A stretch of DNA of 46,507 nt from Poronia punctata. Taxonomy: Eukaryota > Ascomycota > Sordariomycetes > Xylariales > Xylariaceae. Made by a program: the position numbers and the translations under genes. Where the stretch lies: NCBI GenBank assembly GCA_022579005.1, contig MU401712.1:1-46507 (forward strand), written 5' to 3'. The notes under the pieces are model-generated. The model was given only the letters and a program-made list of their open reading frames with translations, had not been told where the DNA came from and made no database searches. Shown one piece after another: positions 23,581 through 35,700 of the stretch; position 1 is the first letter of the stretch, and each line of letters opens with the position of its first letter.

Positions 23581-25648
23581 GTTGATATATTGGAATGAAC
23601 GAAATTGGGTTGTGTTGGGTGGTGTCGGGAGGGACCGTTACAAACAAAGATGTTGTTGCTGTGGCTGCTGGGGTGGATGGTTTTGAGAATTGATGGATAA
23701 TGGGAGGTGGAAGGGGAGAGGTAGATGGATAGTGGGGGAGTAGATGTTTAAGTATGCCCGGTCGCGTCTGCAAAATCAGAAATCACAACCAAAAATGCGC
23801 ATATGGGTTGTAGTGGTGAAATCACGGTTTCTCTTAGATCAGTCAGAAATACTAGCAGGGATGTAGTGGACTGGTACTAGCCTCGATTAGGGCGGATCTC
23901 CTAACTGGCAGGTGAAGATACTTGGGTACTTACTTTTAGGACCATTTAATTCATTCACTGTTTACATGTAGGGACTAGCGGCTTTAGCCAATGGAGATTT
24001 GGAAACTAAACATGAGCCGGCCGCAGAGCAATAGGTACATGTATCTTATCTACGTAACTTAGGTACCATGCTAATCGGGCAACCAACAGGCAAGCCGATT
24101 CCATCAGGGTTGCACTTGTACCGACTTACATAAGTACCTACATACATTGTCTCTATATAATTGGTAGACTTAGTTGGTTACTCCTTAGGGATATGTATAT
24201 GTAGATAGGGACTACATGGATTCAGCTTTAATGATCTAACTAATCTGTTGGCGCATTGACTCGAAACATCCCGCAGGTAGCTCGGTAGTCGAGCTTTCTA
24301 ACTTAAAAGTATATTTTCCCGCTGACTGACAGGAGGGAGATGGGAAATTACATCGCTTTTCCTTGTTATAGTGCCTTATACTTTTATGATACGCCATTTT
24401 GCTTGCGGCAAGTTGCCGTACTGTGCCGGGCCTAGCCTTATGTGCTTGTTGTTGGCTTGAATCTTTTCCTATCTCGAACTGCTTCCCTTCCACTATTTAA
24501 TAACTTAGTTGACATCACATGGATGCCACAAACTATATACCTTAGGATATGCATATATTAGGTATATAATGCTTTACAAATGCATAAACACAATCTGCAG
24601 CGGACCTAGGGATTATAGGAACAGAGGCAAACTAGAAGTATAATAACAGGCGGCAAAACTGCAGGTAATGGCTAAGGACTGATTAGAGATATGTTCTTAG
24701 CCTATGGGTAAGGTATCGGCATCTTGCAAGTGCTGCTCTCTTCTGGCCGGCTTGGAGGTATATCTGGTATGGGCATTTATTAAGATCGGATTTAGTATCT
24801 GGCTCCTTCTAGCTACCTGCACAGAGGAGCCTTACTACCTAGTATTATCTGCTTGATGAGGCTTGTTGCTTGATTACTTGAGCTAGGGATACTGTTAAAT
24901 AAGTTGTCTATATATTTGTATTAGGCTGAGTAACCAGTAAAAGTGGTTCAGGTTCTTGGGGTTGTTAAATTACTGGTTCTGATTCTTTTATTATATAGTT
25001 GGTGATTTTCATTGGACATACTTTGACATTGTCGGGGTCCTCATTGGATAAGTGACCAGAAGCCTGGTAGGTCATGCAACTGTAGACTCCAGGACGTTTA
25101 AGGCATTTCCCCATAAACCTATAAACGCGTCACGCGTCTCGATTTAGTACACAAGCTAAAGACAACAGGGCAAAGGGCCTGAAGTTTTCGCGTCAAAGGC
25201 TGGGTGCTTACTAGGTACCTGTAAGTATGTACATAAGGTCATGGTAAGGGTAAGCTCTAAGTGAATAATGAATTATGATTGGCCCAGGGCGGCTGGGGTT
25301 ATGCTCTGCCAGTCCAGCCTTCCTCTATTCAGGGCCCCTATTTAGTGGTACAGCACATTGAGTACCCACCCAGAAGGCAGGATCAATACCGTGTTGTACA
25401 TAATACCTTGAGGGCAAGTGCCAGCCAGATCAGTAACCAACCTAGCGTGGTTGTATCTCACCTACAAAAGGATCCTCACCACCCGCACCCTTCTCTTCCG
25501 TCGACAACTTTAACTTCTCCCCTTCTCCATCTCTCATTCACCCACCACAACATAACAGATTTCGGATATTCATCCAACCTCACGCGCCATTCCTACCTGA
25601 CCAAATCTAGCGCATTTTTACACAACTACACCCAACCGTAACAGCAAA
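23581..25648. promoter_or_regulatory. Divergent H2A/H2B promoter region (2,068 bp)
   Basis: Both histone genes are transcribed away from this region, the usual fungal arrangement for shared S-phase control. The leaders next to each start codon are pyrimidine- and CA-rich in the sense direction (about 23581-23770 for H2A read on minus, 25470-25648 for H2B on plus), typical of highly expressed fungal 5' UTRs. The middle (about 24000-25250) is moderately AT-rich and carries several taggtac/gtacct-type words. An 85-codon minus-strand ORF at 24236-24493 has no recognisable features and is not called. No tRNA or 5S gene was seen. Confidence 0.6.
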
Positions 25649-26247
<599 letters not shown>

Positions 26248-27106
26248 GTGCTTGTTTGTCTACTTTGTTTGTGTTTTGGGCGTGGGGCTATTTTCTCTTG
26301 CTTGGCATCATGATGAGACATGGCCAAGGTCACTTCGGGTCCCAGCATTTCGGGAGTCTCATAATGCGTTACGGATGGTCTGCTTTTTACTAGGGGGCAA
26401 TGTCTTTGCACACAACACGGTCTGGGGTTTGCGGTTGTACAATACACTTTGCCGATAGGGTTTTCGGAATGAGAATCTGGACATGAACAAATAACACTTT
26501 CTGTTGACTGTCCTTACGGTTATTGGCTCCCAACGTAGGTGCTGACTGGGTAATACAGTTGCATTCCAAACCACTTATTCCCAGCCCAGAGCATTTAGTT
26601 GGTACGGGCGGCTTGCGTAAAGTACCAATTGTCAAGACACTCAGATCTTTTGGTATGTATTGCCGCTCCCTCCCAACAAAAGGCCTGCTTTGGGTGTTTT
26701 ATCACATACTCTAATGTTGGAGAACTCTGTGAATAACAATGCAAAATTGAGGAATGGTTTGTTGACTGTGATAGCAGCCTGGCCCAAGGGGATGGCTTCC
26801 ATCTTGTGGGAATAAAACGCCCGAGCCGTCACCTGTGATAAGCCTCTTCACAAGCAACATGCGCTTTGTTAACCACTCTCTCCTTGCCGTTGCCTACCCC
26901 ACCCCATGGATGTCCTACCTTAGGAAGGGAAGTGGGCTAGTGCAACCCGAGCTAGCGGAGATAAGAAGACAAGATTTAGTGTTTACAAAAGCCTATGCCT
27001 GGAAAACAAGCAGGCCAGTCGTGCTTTGCACAGGAATGCAGGTTTTCCGCCTGAGGACTTGGGGGGACGAGATAACTTGACCAACAGTAGGGGTCGTGTT
27101 TGCGTC
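26248..27106. other. Intergenic region between convergent H2B and G-patch genes
   Basis: About 860 bp of normal composition holding both 3' UTRs. Several short ORFs occur on both strands but none has a recognisable domain or splice partner. Nothing else seen. Confidence 0.55.
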
Positions 27107-29135
27107 TCAAACCTCACCCAACCCAGCCTTCGATTTTTTAACTACGTGCATAAGCGGGACAATAATCCCCTTTGTAGCTCCTGTACCCAGGGACATGCCT
27201 TTGGACCAGCCCATCTTTTCTAACATTGCTCTGCCCTTATTCTCTGCTCCGATCTCAGCAGCATGCTGTCCAACAATTTGACCTTCGCGCAGAACGAGAG
27301 ATGACTTACTGGCTCGACGGCCCTTGCCAAAATGGGCCGCGGCTTGTCTAAGAACGCAGGCGTCCTGAGAAACACTTTCATTTACGTCTACACGCGGGAA
27401 CCAGGTTCTTTTGACATGGTTAAAGGCCAGCCCAAATGTGTCCTGATCATAGGGGAGTGTAGCCTTGGAACGATATAGGATCGGGTGTCTGCCAATACCT
27501 ACGCCAGCTGATTTCGATTTTATCTTAAAGGTGTTGGCGATGGAATGAACAATCTTGCGAGCACCCTTGTCGAAGGGGGGTAGGATAAGCCTATTCAAGT
27601 CAGCATCGTCATCAATTGTAGGAAATGCCAAGCGACCAGGGCACACACTGTTCTAGGGTACCGAGCAGGAATGTCTCTAATTCATCGGCTAGGTCATCAA
27701 GGGTCATGCCTCCGCGGTACTTAAGTCGGAGGTCGCTAGGATTGCCCGGCTTGCCCAGTAGACCCTGCGACCGTAGGGCTTCTCGCGCTTTCTTCTTTTG
27801 TGCCTTCTTCAGCCGGTCCCTCTCTAAGCTCGCCTTCATAGCACCTTCGAGCTCCGAGTCGGATAGATCGAAGAAGACGGTTCCTCTCTTAGCTTTTTGC
27901 CGGCCATATATTCCGGTATCCAGGATATCCATCGCGTCAAACGCATCAGCCATCTGCGTAGCACTGGGAAATTGGCTGCCTCTCCGAATCAGACCGGTCG
28001 TCCCAGGGGCGCGTTTCTTAGTGCGACGAGCAGCCCCCAAAACCGGGATCCATCCCTTCTCACCACTGTCCGGTTCGCTGTGGCAAAAAAAAGCATCCTC
28101 GGAATCTCGACCTAGTTCTGCTTTTTCAGCGATCAATTGGCCCGGATACTCGTCGGACGGATCTACTTCGTGCTCAGCATTTGAATCGTCCCTTGTCTCA
28201 TCTCCACTAGAGGCTTGACTAGGTATGGTGTCGCTATCCGTGCCACCTAGGTCTCGGAATATATTGAAGCCACAGTGGCTGGTGCCTGGGTAGCCCGTAT
28301 CTTCATCGTCGTCTCCATCGTCGTCGTCGCCCTCCCGGTCAGTGTCACTGCCTTTCTCCGCATCAAACCCTTCCCGCATGTTGCTTATATAATCAGCAAT
28401 GATGGCAGCTTCATCGTCTTCCTCAGTATGCCTCACGGACCAAGGTCTACGGAGCCGTGACCCCCTCCGTTGGGCATCACGAAAGGCGACGTAGTCGGCA
28501 TATTCGTTCGAGATAGGCGGATCGTCTTCGACACTAACCTCCGCCGCATCGTCGACGGGCCGCAACGACTTTATTTCATCCATCCCAGCAGCGGGACTGC
28601 GATTGACCTTGGCATCCGTAGGAGCTGGAGAGGGCTTCGTCTCTTGGCGACGACTAGCATTGCGACCCCGAAATAGAATGATCTCCTCACACGAGTCAGA
28701 TCCGTAATCAGTTGCAGCGTCTGCGGTCCGATGGTCGAGTTTGGTCGTCACTGGCGGATGCACGATGTCGCTGTCACATAAACACGACGCCGCGTTGATA
28801 ACGGGTGAGTTCGGGATAGGGCCCCTTGCCTCACTCGGCAAATCATACAATTTGAGAGGATCCAAGAAGCCGGCACTGATGAAGATCACAGGTTGGTCAC
28901 GCAGCCTTGCATCGCGACCGCGATTCCCACGGCGGTTGCTAGCCGTGTTCCTAGCTTCTTCTGCGAGAGTATAACCTGAAAGCATATCGGTAAACGAACC
29001 CGAGTTAAAGGGACGGTCCCGGAAAATACCATGGGAATGAGCGGAGGACGATCCGATACGACTACCAGATGCATCGCCCCTCGCTCGTCTCTTTGTCTTG
29101 GCTTTCACCTTCGGGGTATTTCTCTTTCTTGGCAT
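27107..29135 (-). CDS. R3H and G-patch domain protein, SQS1/Pfa1-like
   Basis: Likely nuclear/nucleolar RNA-processing cofactor. In yeast, the G-patch protein Sqs1/Pfa1 activates the DEAH helicase Prp43 in ribosome biogenesis and splicing. Minus-strand exons 29135-27649 and 27590-27107 give 656 residues. The 58-bp intron has a GTGTGT donor, a gctgac branch sequence and an AATAG acceptor, and its removal joins FLLGTLEQ to LILPPFDKGARK in frame. The N-terminal tail is basic (MPRKRNTPKVKAKTKRRARG). A long low-complexity acidic middle follows, with a run of Asp/Glu around residues 265-285. An R3H-type segment covers about 496-550 (FDKGARKIVHSIANTFKIKS), and a C-terminal G-patch about 612-656 (GRAMLEKMGWSKGMSLG...GLG). 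An upstream in-frame ATG at 29183 would add 16 residues; the 29135 start matches the basic start usual in this family. Confidence 0.88.
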
Positions 29136-29830
29136 AGTGCGGCCTCTCCTGGCAGGTAAGTTAATATATACAGAAACCCCCAAAATTTTAGAAGGATTTG
29201 GGCCGCCAAGCAGTGTCTTTGACGTACCTAGTCGATTGATTTAGGTACAATATAAGACGGTGATATAGGAATCAGGTTAATTTAACCCTAAGGAAGCCCC
29301 GAGACACTTTGCCTCAACATGGACCAGGCTATTATTGTTCCTGTATACTGATGGAGGGACGAGGGTGGCCGGAGGCTTCTGACAACTCAGTTAAGTAGCC
29401 TAACAAACCGCGTAGGCAGGCAGTAGTTACTAGTGGTCAATAGGAGTGGCAAGTGCGGAATTAAGTCGATAGGGGTAAATGATTTTGCGCCGACGGTATT
29501 TTTAGCAGTTGTTCTATCTCGTTGGCACGGCCGAGCAAGGTCAGGCTACCAGAAACTTTAAGACAACTGTAGTCCTTTGCCTGTACATAGAGGGTGGATA
29601 AGGTGGACAAGGAGGACGTACGGACGAGGACCAACAGAACTAAGAACCCCATGTGGCAGGATAGAGAGAGGAAGCTATTATCGATAAACAGGCCCCCTGC
29701 TCCCTTGGGGCATTTACAACAGAAAAGGCAGGAAGCAACTTTAAGCATTAGCCAGATAACGAGGGGCAAGGGGGGCTAGAGATGATAAGTTATTATGTCA
29801 TAGAGGTAGGTGCAAGGCTTTAAAGGACAA
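29136..29830. other. Upstream region of the G-patch gene and edge of gene island 2
   Basis: Must contain the promoter of the minus-strand gene. Short ORFs around 29461-29779 have no recognisable features. Composition turns AT-rich near 29830. Confidence 0.5.
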
Positions 29831-32238
29831 AACTTGCAATAAAATTAAAAAGCAGGCATTATTAGGTTAGCAGCCTAAATAATTATAGTAAAATGAAATA
29901 ATAAATGAAGTTTTAAATGCTTAATATATTTAAGACATTTTTAAAAAAGTAAAAAAGTGAAAAAATTTATATTTTATTAACTTTTTATATAATAAATTTA
30001 AAAGTTAAAAGGATTTTTATTTAATAATAATTAATATAATATATATAACTTTATATAATTTTAGTTTAATATTTTATTAAATATTATAAAAGTAAATAAA
30101 AGTTATATATTTATAATAATATTATATAAAAAGTTTAAGTTTTAAAGGTTATTTAATTTATTATTAAAAATTAAAAAGTAAAAGAAAAAAAGAAAAAAAA
30201 CCTTTTAAGTTTTTATTAAGTATATAAACTTATATATATACTTAAAAATAAGGCTATAGCTATTTTTAAATATAGGCTTTAATATTTACTAGGTAAAAGA
30301 AATAATAGCTATAAGCTATTTAAAAAGCTATACTACTATTAATTAATTTATAACTATTAAGCTATTATTTTCTTTTAAAAATATTCTATATATATATTAA
30401 AGCCTTTTTATTTTATAAATCTTTATTTATTATAAACAACCTTTTTTATATAGTTAATAATATTTATAATTAATTATTATCTAGTAAATATAAATATATA
30501 TAATTGTTTTTATATAGTTTTATTAGCTAGAAAAAACATTTAAAATATAATAATATAGTAAATATTAAGCGTTTATAAAATGTTTGCTTTTATATGCTTA
30601 ATTTAAATAGCTTTTGTTGCTTTTTTAATAACTTTAGCATTTAAAAGAATACTTAGTAATAAAAGTAAATCTTAGTTAGTTTATAAAGAAATTTTAAATA
30701 TTAATAAAGTAAAAACTAGTTTATTAAAGCTAGCTAAATTTAAGTTATAAGGTTTTATATATTAAGCACGTTTTTAGCTATTTTAGGTTAATTATTTAAA
30801 CCTAAAATTATAAATATAATAAATATAATATTTATAATGTAATTTTTAACTTTATAAGACTATATAAGTTGCCTATTTAATTTTATTATAATAATTCATT
30901 TATTATATATTGCGTTAATTTAAAAAATAAAGTATTATAGCGTTTTAAAATAATATATATTTTTAAGCTTTATAAATAATAATTAATTATTAGCGTTAAG
31001 TATTATTTAGTTATAAACAGGATTAATACTTTCTTTTTAATTTCTTTTATTATAAGAGTGGTATTTTATAACAATTTATTTATATAAGCAATTAGCTACC
31101 TTTTAAAAACGTCTTTAATTTAGTTTTAAGCTTTGTATATATATATAATTAAAGTAATTTATTAATTAAATGTCTTATATTAAAAATCCTCTACTTTTTA
31201 TTCTTAGTTTAATTAATTAATTATAAAAGTGTATTTAAACCTAGGCAGCTAAGCTAAAAAGGTAATTAGAAAGATTTGCTTTATATATAATTCTTTAAGT
31301 ATATTTCGTTAATATAGGTTTTTAAATATAAAAAAAACCTTGTTTATACTTAAAAAGTAAATATTTTAAAATATACCGCTTATATTGATTTTATATAAAG
31401 CATAGGTAAAAGGTATTAAGCTTTTAAAGTAGCTTTTAAAAGCTTTATATTTTATTTCATTCTTTTTTAAATAAAATCTTGTAAAAAAGTAAAATTTATA
31501 GCAAGACAATTATAATAAAGTAGATTTTTAGTTATAAGGTTAAACGCTTTATATTATTTTAAATACTTATATTAATATTTTTATTTATTTAAATAAGCAT
31601 TAAAAGCCTTTTATATTATAAAAGAAGCTAATTCTATTAAACTTCTATATATTAAATTTTAAGTTAAAAACAATTAAGCTTTTTAATAAGTATAGTTTAT
31701 ATTACCTTTTTATTTATAATAAATATAGCGTATTATAATAAATAATAAATTTATAATAAAAGTAATTAAGTAATTACTATTAAAATAAAAGAGCGTTTAG
31801 CATATATTAGTAAATTAAACAATTATTAATCTAGTATTAAAAAATAAGCAACGCTTATCTTAAAAAATATAATGTATATAGCATGTTAATTATAAAATTA
31901 ACTGCGCACTTTATATATCGTGCTATAATTATTTAAATTTATTAATAATAAAGTTATATATAATAACTAATTTAAAATTAAAGTAAATACTTAGTATAAA
32001 AAATATAAGTTATATATTATTTATATAAAGCTAAGTAAAACTACCTTTAAAATACTTAATAATTATAATTTTAAAAATAAAGCTAATATAAAAGGGTATA
32101 TAATATAAACAAAGTAAAATATATAAAGCGTATTTTACTTACTGCTTAATTAAGCAGCAAGTATAATTTATTTTATATTTATTATAAATAAAGCGTAGGT
32201 TAAATTGCTTATACTATATAAAACTAAAATAAATATAA
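29831..32238. other. AT-rich, RIP-type block, including repeat family C copy 1
   Basis: ORF-free AT-saturated DNA. The part at about 30900-31390 is similar, in the same orientation, to 46030-46507. The rest (29831-30900 and 31390-32238) could not be matched by eye. It ends where inverted family A begins, with TATAA just before the LTR. Confidence 0.6.
30900..31390 (+). repeat. Repeat family C, copy 1
   Basis: Aligns with 46030-46507. Shared words include acctaggcagctaagctaaaa (copy 2 has one C-to-T type change), tttagttataaa, ttaatactt and taaatattttaaaa. Probably part of another degraded transposon. Confidence 0.6.
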
Positions 32239-32473
32239 TGTTTTAAGGCACTTACTTATAAGACCTATTTAATAAGCTACCTACGCATAAACTATACCTA
32301 GGCTAAACCTATGCCTACTATTAAATATAGTTTAGCTAGTTATATCTTTTTTTATTTTTTTAGCTAGCTTAGTTACTTACTTAGTTAACTAAATAAAGAT
32401 TATTTAATATACTTAGTTTTTAAAATTGCTAGCAATATTACTTTATAACTAGTATATTGCTTTAACTTTTATA
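32239..32473 (-). repeat. LTR of family A copy 3, inverted (235 bp)
   Basis: The reverse complement aligns without net gap to the other three family A LTRs. Landmarks include ggcacttacttataagacct on the left and gttaactaaataaagattat further in. Confidence 0.82.
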
Positions 32474-32501
32474 CTTTTTTATTTTTATATTTTTAAGTTA
32501 T

Positions 32502-32702
32502 TAGTAAAGGGAACTATAAGGTAGTGTAGTGAATTCTGTAGATTAATGATGTAAAAAGAAAGGAATCTAGCAAGGTTAGGTTAATTGGTTATTACTAACT
32601 AATTAACTTTAGTGCGCTAGTTCCTTATTTAATTTAGCTATTTAATTTACGGGCTACGAGACCCTATTCTTTTAATAGGTTTTTTTATAATACGTTGTAT
32701 TA
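32502..32702. repeat. Left LTR of element B (201 bp)
   Basis: Starts tagtaaagggaactataagg, contains ggttattactaactaattaa, and ends taatacgttgtatta. It retains more G and C than the right copy at several sites. Confidence 0.88.
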
Positions 32703-35700
32703 AGTGCTGGCTATATAAAAAATTAGCGTTAACTTTAATAAATGCAAGTAAAGGCTAATTTTTTTATTTTTACACTTTTTTTGTTTTTTTTGCCTTATAA
32801 GGTTGCTTAAGCTAATTTGCAAGTACTTTTTGTTTTATAGCCAGTTTGCTGCCTTTTTAAATTTAGTATTTTTTAATGCTTTTTTAGCGTTATAAAGTTG
32901 CTACTTTAAACGCTACTAGTTATTTTTATAACTATATTTTTTTTATTTAACTAAATATTAAAAACTTTTTTTAGTTTAGTTTAGCTTATAATTTAAAATA
33001 GTTTTAATTTTATAGGCCTTGCTAGCTTTAACTAAATCTAGCTAATTGTTTTAAATAAGTTTAAAAGCTAAAATAGTATAGTAAAAAAAATCTTTTTTTT
33101 TTGTTTAAAAAATAAATAAGCTATAAAAATAATAAGGTATATATTAAATATTTTTAAAAAGTTAATTTTATAAGCTAGTTTTTTTACTTATTATTTTATT
33201 TTTTATAAACTAGCTTATTATTATAAAAACTTTTTTAAAAGCTTTTTAAGTAAGTAGTAACTATAGTAAAGTTTAAAATAAACTTTATTACTAAAATTAA
33301 ATTTAATTATTTAGTATTTTTAATTATAATATTGCTTAGCTTAGGTAGTAGCAAAATTTATAGCAAGTTTTACGTTTTAGTATAAGTAAATTTAAATAGT
33401 ATTTAAAGTTTTTAATTTTGTTGCTACTAAACTTTTAAATTATATAATTATATTATTAAAGCTAAAAATATAAAAATTAAAAAGTAGTTTATATGCTAAA
33501 GCTTTAATAGTTTTAAAATAGGCACTATTTAAGTTTTATTATAATATTAATAATAAGTTAGTTTATTAGCTTTTTAAGTGCTTAAAGTAATAAAAGTAAA
33601 TAGCTATTTTAATTATTTAATTTTTTTATTTTAATGCTTTATTAGTTTATAAGTAGTATGCTATTAATATTAGCAGTTTTATATTAAAGCCTTTTTAAAG
33701 CTTTTTTTAAAAAGCTAATATAAACTTTTAATTTTAGTTTAAAATTATATTAAAAAAGGCTTTTTAATTAGCTATTAAAGCTGCTTAAATAAACATTTTA
33801 GCTTAGTTTTTTGCTATATACTTTGCGTTGCTAAGTAATAATAATAAGCGCTTTAAGGTAATGCATATAACTATTATTAAAGCGTTAAAGTAGTTATATT
33901 TTTTTAATTTTTAAAAAAAGTTAATTATTTTAACTTTTAAAAGGCTTATAATAAAGTTTATTGCAATAGTTTTTATAAGCTGCAAATTAATTAGTTATGT
34001 TGCTTAATAAGATCTAGGTGTTTTTTTTTTATAATATAGCACATAGCTTATAAGCATTGCAATAGTTAATATACTTTTTAACTAGCTTTGTTTTTTTTAA
34101 ATTAAGTATTGCTTAAGGTTTTATAGCATTTATTATTTTTTAAAGTAATGTTTATTATTATAAGCTATTATTATAAACGTTTTAATTAAGTTTTTTAAAA
34201 TATATAGTCTTTATTTGTTTTTTTAATTAACGTTATATATTAATTTATTATTAATTATAAATAAATAGCTTAGCTTAAAAAATTTTATAATGTTTTTTTT
34301 TTTTTTAAATATAATTTAAAATATGTTTATATTTAAAAAATTTTTTATATTTTTTTAAAATTCCTTTTTTATTTTAAAGTTTATAATAGTTTTAATTTTT
34401 ATTAGCTATACTTAATTAAAAATAGGTTTTTTATTTAAACAGATTATCTTTTTATTTTTGTTTATTTTATTAGCTACATTTTAAAAGCAGCTTAGTATAT
34501 TTAAAATAAAGTTAAAGCGTTTTAGTATATAATACGTTTATAAACTATACTAAAAAAAGTAAATAAAAGCGTTAACTAGTTATTTATTTGCTTTATTAGT
34601 TAATATAGTATTAAAGCTAGTTTAGTTTAAAATACTTTTTATTACTAAATAATTTATTAAAATAACTATAAAGTTATTTAATACTTTTATTATAATTTTT
34701 AGTTTTTTATAAGTTTAAACTATATAGGCTACCTTTATTTTTAAAAGGCTATATTGCAATTTTAGCTATAAAAGTAGTTAGCTTAAAAATATTATAAGCT
34801 TTATTTAAATATTTAAAATTATTGCTTTAAGTTATTAAGTATAGCTTTTTTTAGTATAAAACATTATAACTTTAAAGCTTTTTTTTAATAAAGCGTTAAC
34901 TTATATAAATAGCGTTTTAGCTAGGTTATAGTGCTTAAAAATAGTATGGTTATAAATAAGGTCTTGTACTACTTTAAAAAAAAAAAATTAACTTTTATTA
35001 GTTTAAAATAAGTTAATTAAATATATGCTTAGCGTTTTTTAAAATTATTATTAGCTACTTTTTTTTTATACTTTTTATTTAGCAAAGCAGTTTTTTTTTT
35101 AATAGCTTTATATATTAGGCGTAGTAAAGTAATAATATTTAAAAAAACTTACTGCTGTTAAAGTATTATTTTAAAGCTTTTAAATTATTTAAAAATGCTA
35201 GGTTTTAAAATATAGCTAAATAATGCTTTATTGTTACTATTTTAAAAAAATTAACTTAAAATCTTAATAATTTTACTAAAAAGTATTTTAAAAACGATTT
35301 TTTTAAAAATATTAAAATATATTTTTATTTAAATAGTATAAATACTTTTTAAAAGTATTTAAAATAACTTTTTTTATTATTTAAAAATATTATAATATTG
35401 TTAATAAACACTTTATAAAAGAATTTATATAGCTTTAAAATATAATTTATAAAGCGCTATATATAAGCTAAAAAGTTATAAAAGCTTATTAATACTACTA
35501 TTAATTATTTTAGTTTTTAAAGGCTTATTACTATAAATTTATTTTTATAGTTTAGGTGCACTTTAAATTAGTAAAAAAAAGCAGTAGCGTTTATAATAGT
35601 AACGTATTTTCTTTTATAAACTAATTTAATTACTTTTAATTATAAAAGTAGTAAATAGTTATTAAGCATAGCTATTTTGTTAAAAGCTTAAAAGTTTATT

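Noticed and set aside
24236..24493. An 85-codon minus-strand ORF between the histone genes.
   Set aside because: No domain, splice partner or protein-like composition; its length is reachable by chance.
25279..25641. A 120-codon ORF just upstream of H2B.
   Set aside because: It lies in the CA/CT-rich H2B leader and ends 8 bases before the H2B start; the proline/serine/histidine-rich content reflects leader composition.
27591..27660. Apparent frameshift between the two open frames of the G-patch gene.
   Set aside because: A 58-bp intron with GTGTGT donor, gctgac branch and AATAG acceptor joins the frames correctly.
29461..29779. Short ORFs on both strands upstream of the G-patch gene.
   Set aside because: They overlap each other on opposite strands and show no recognisable feature.
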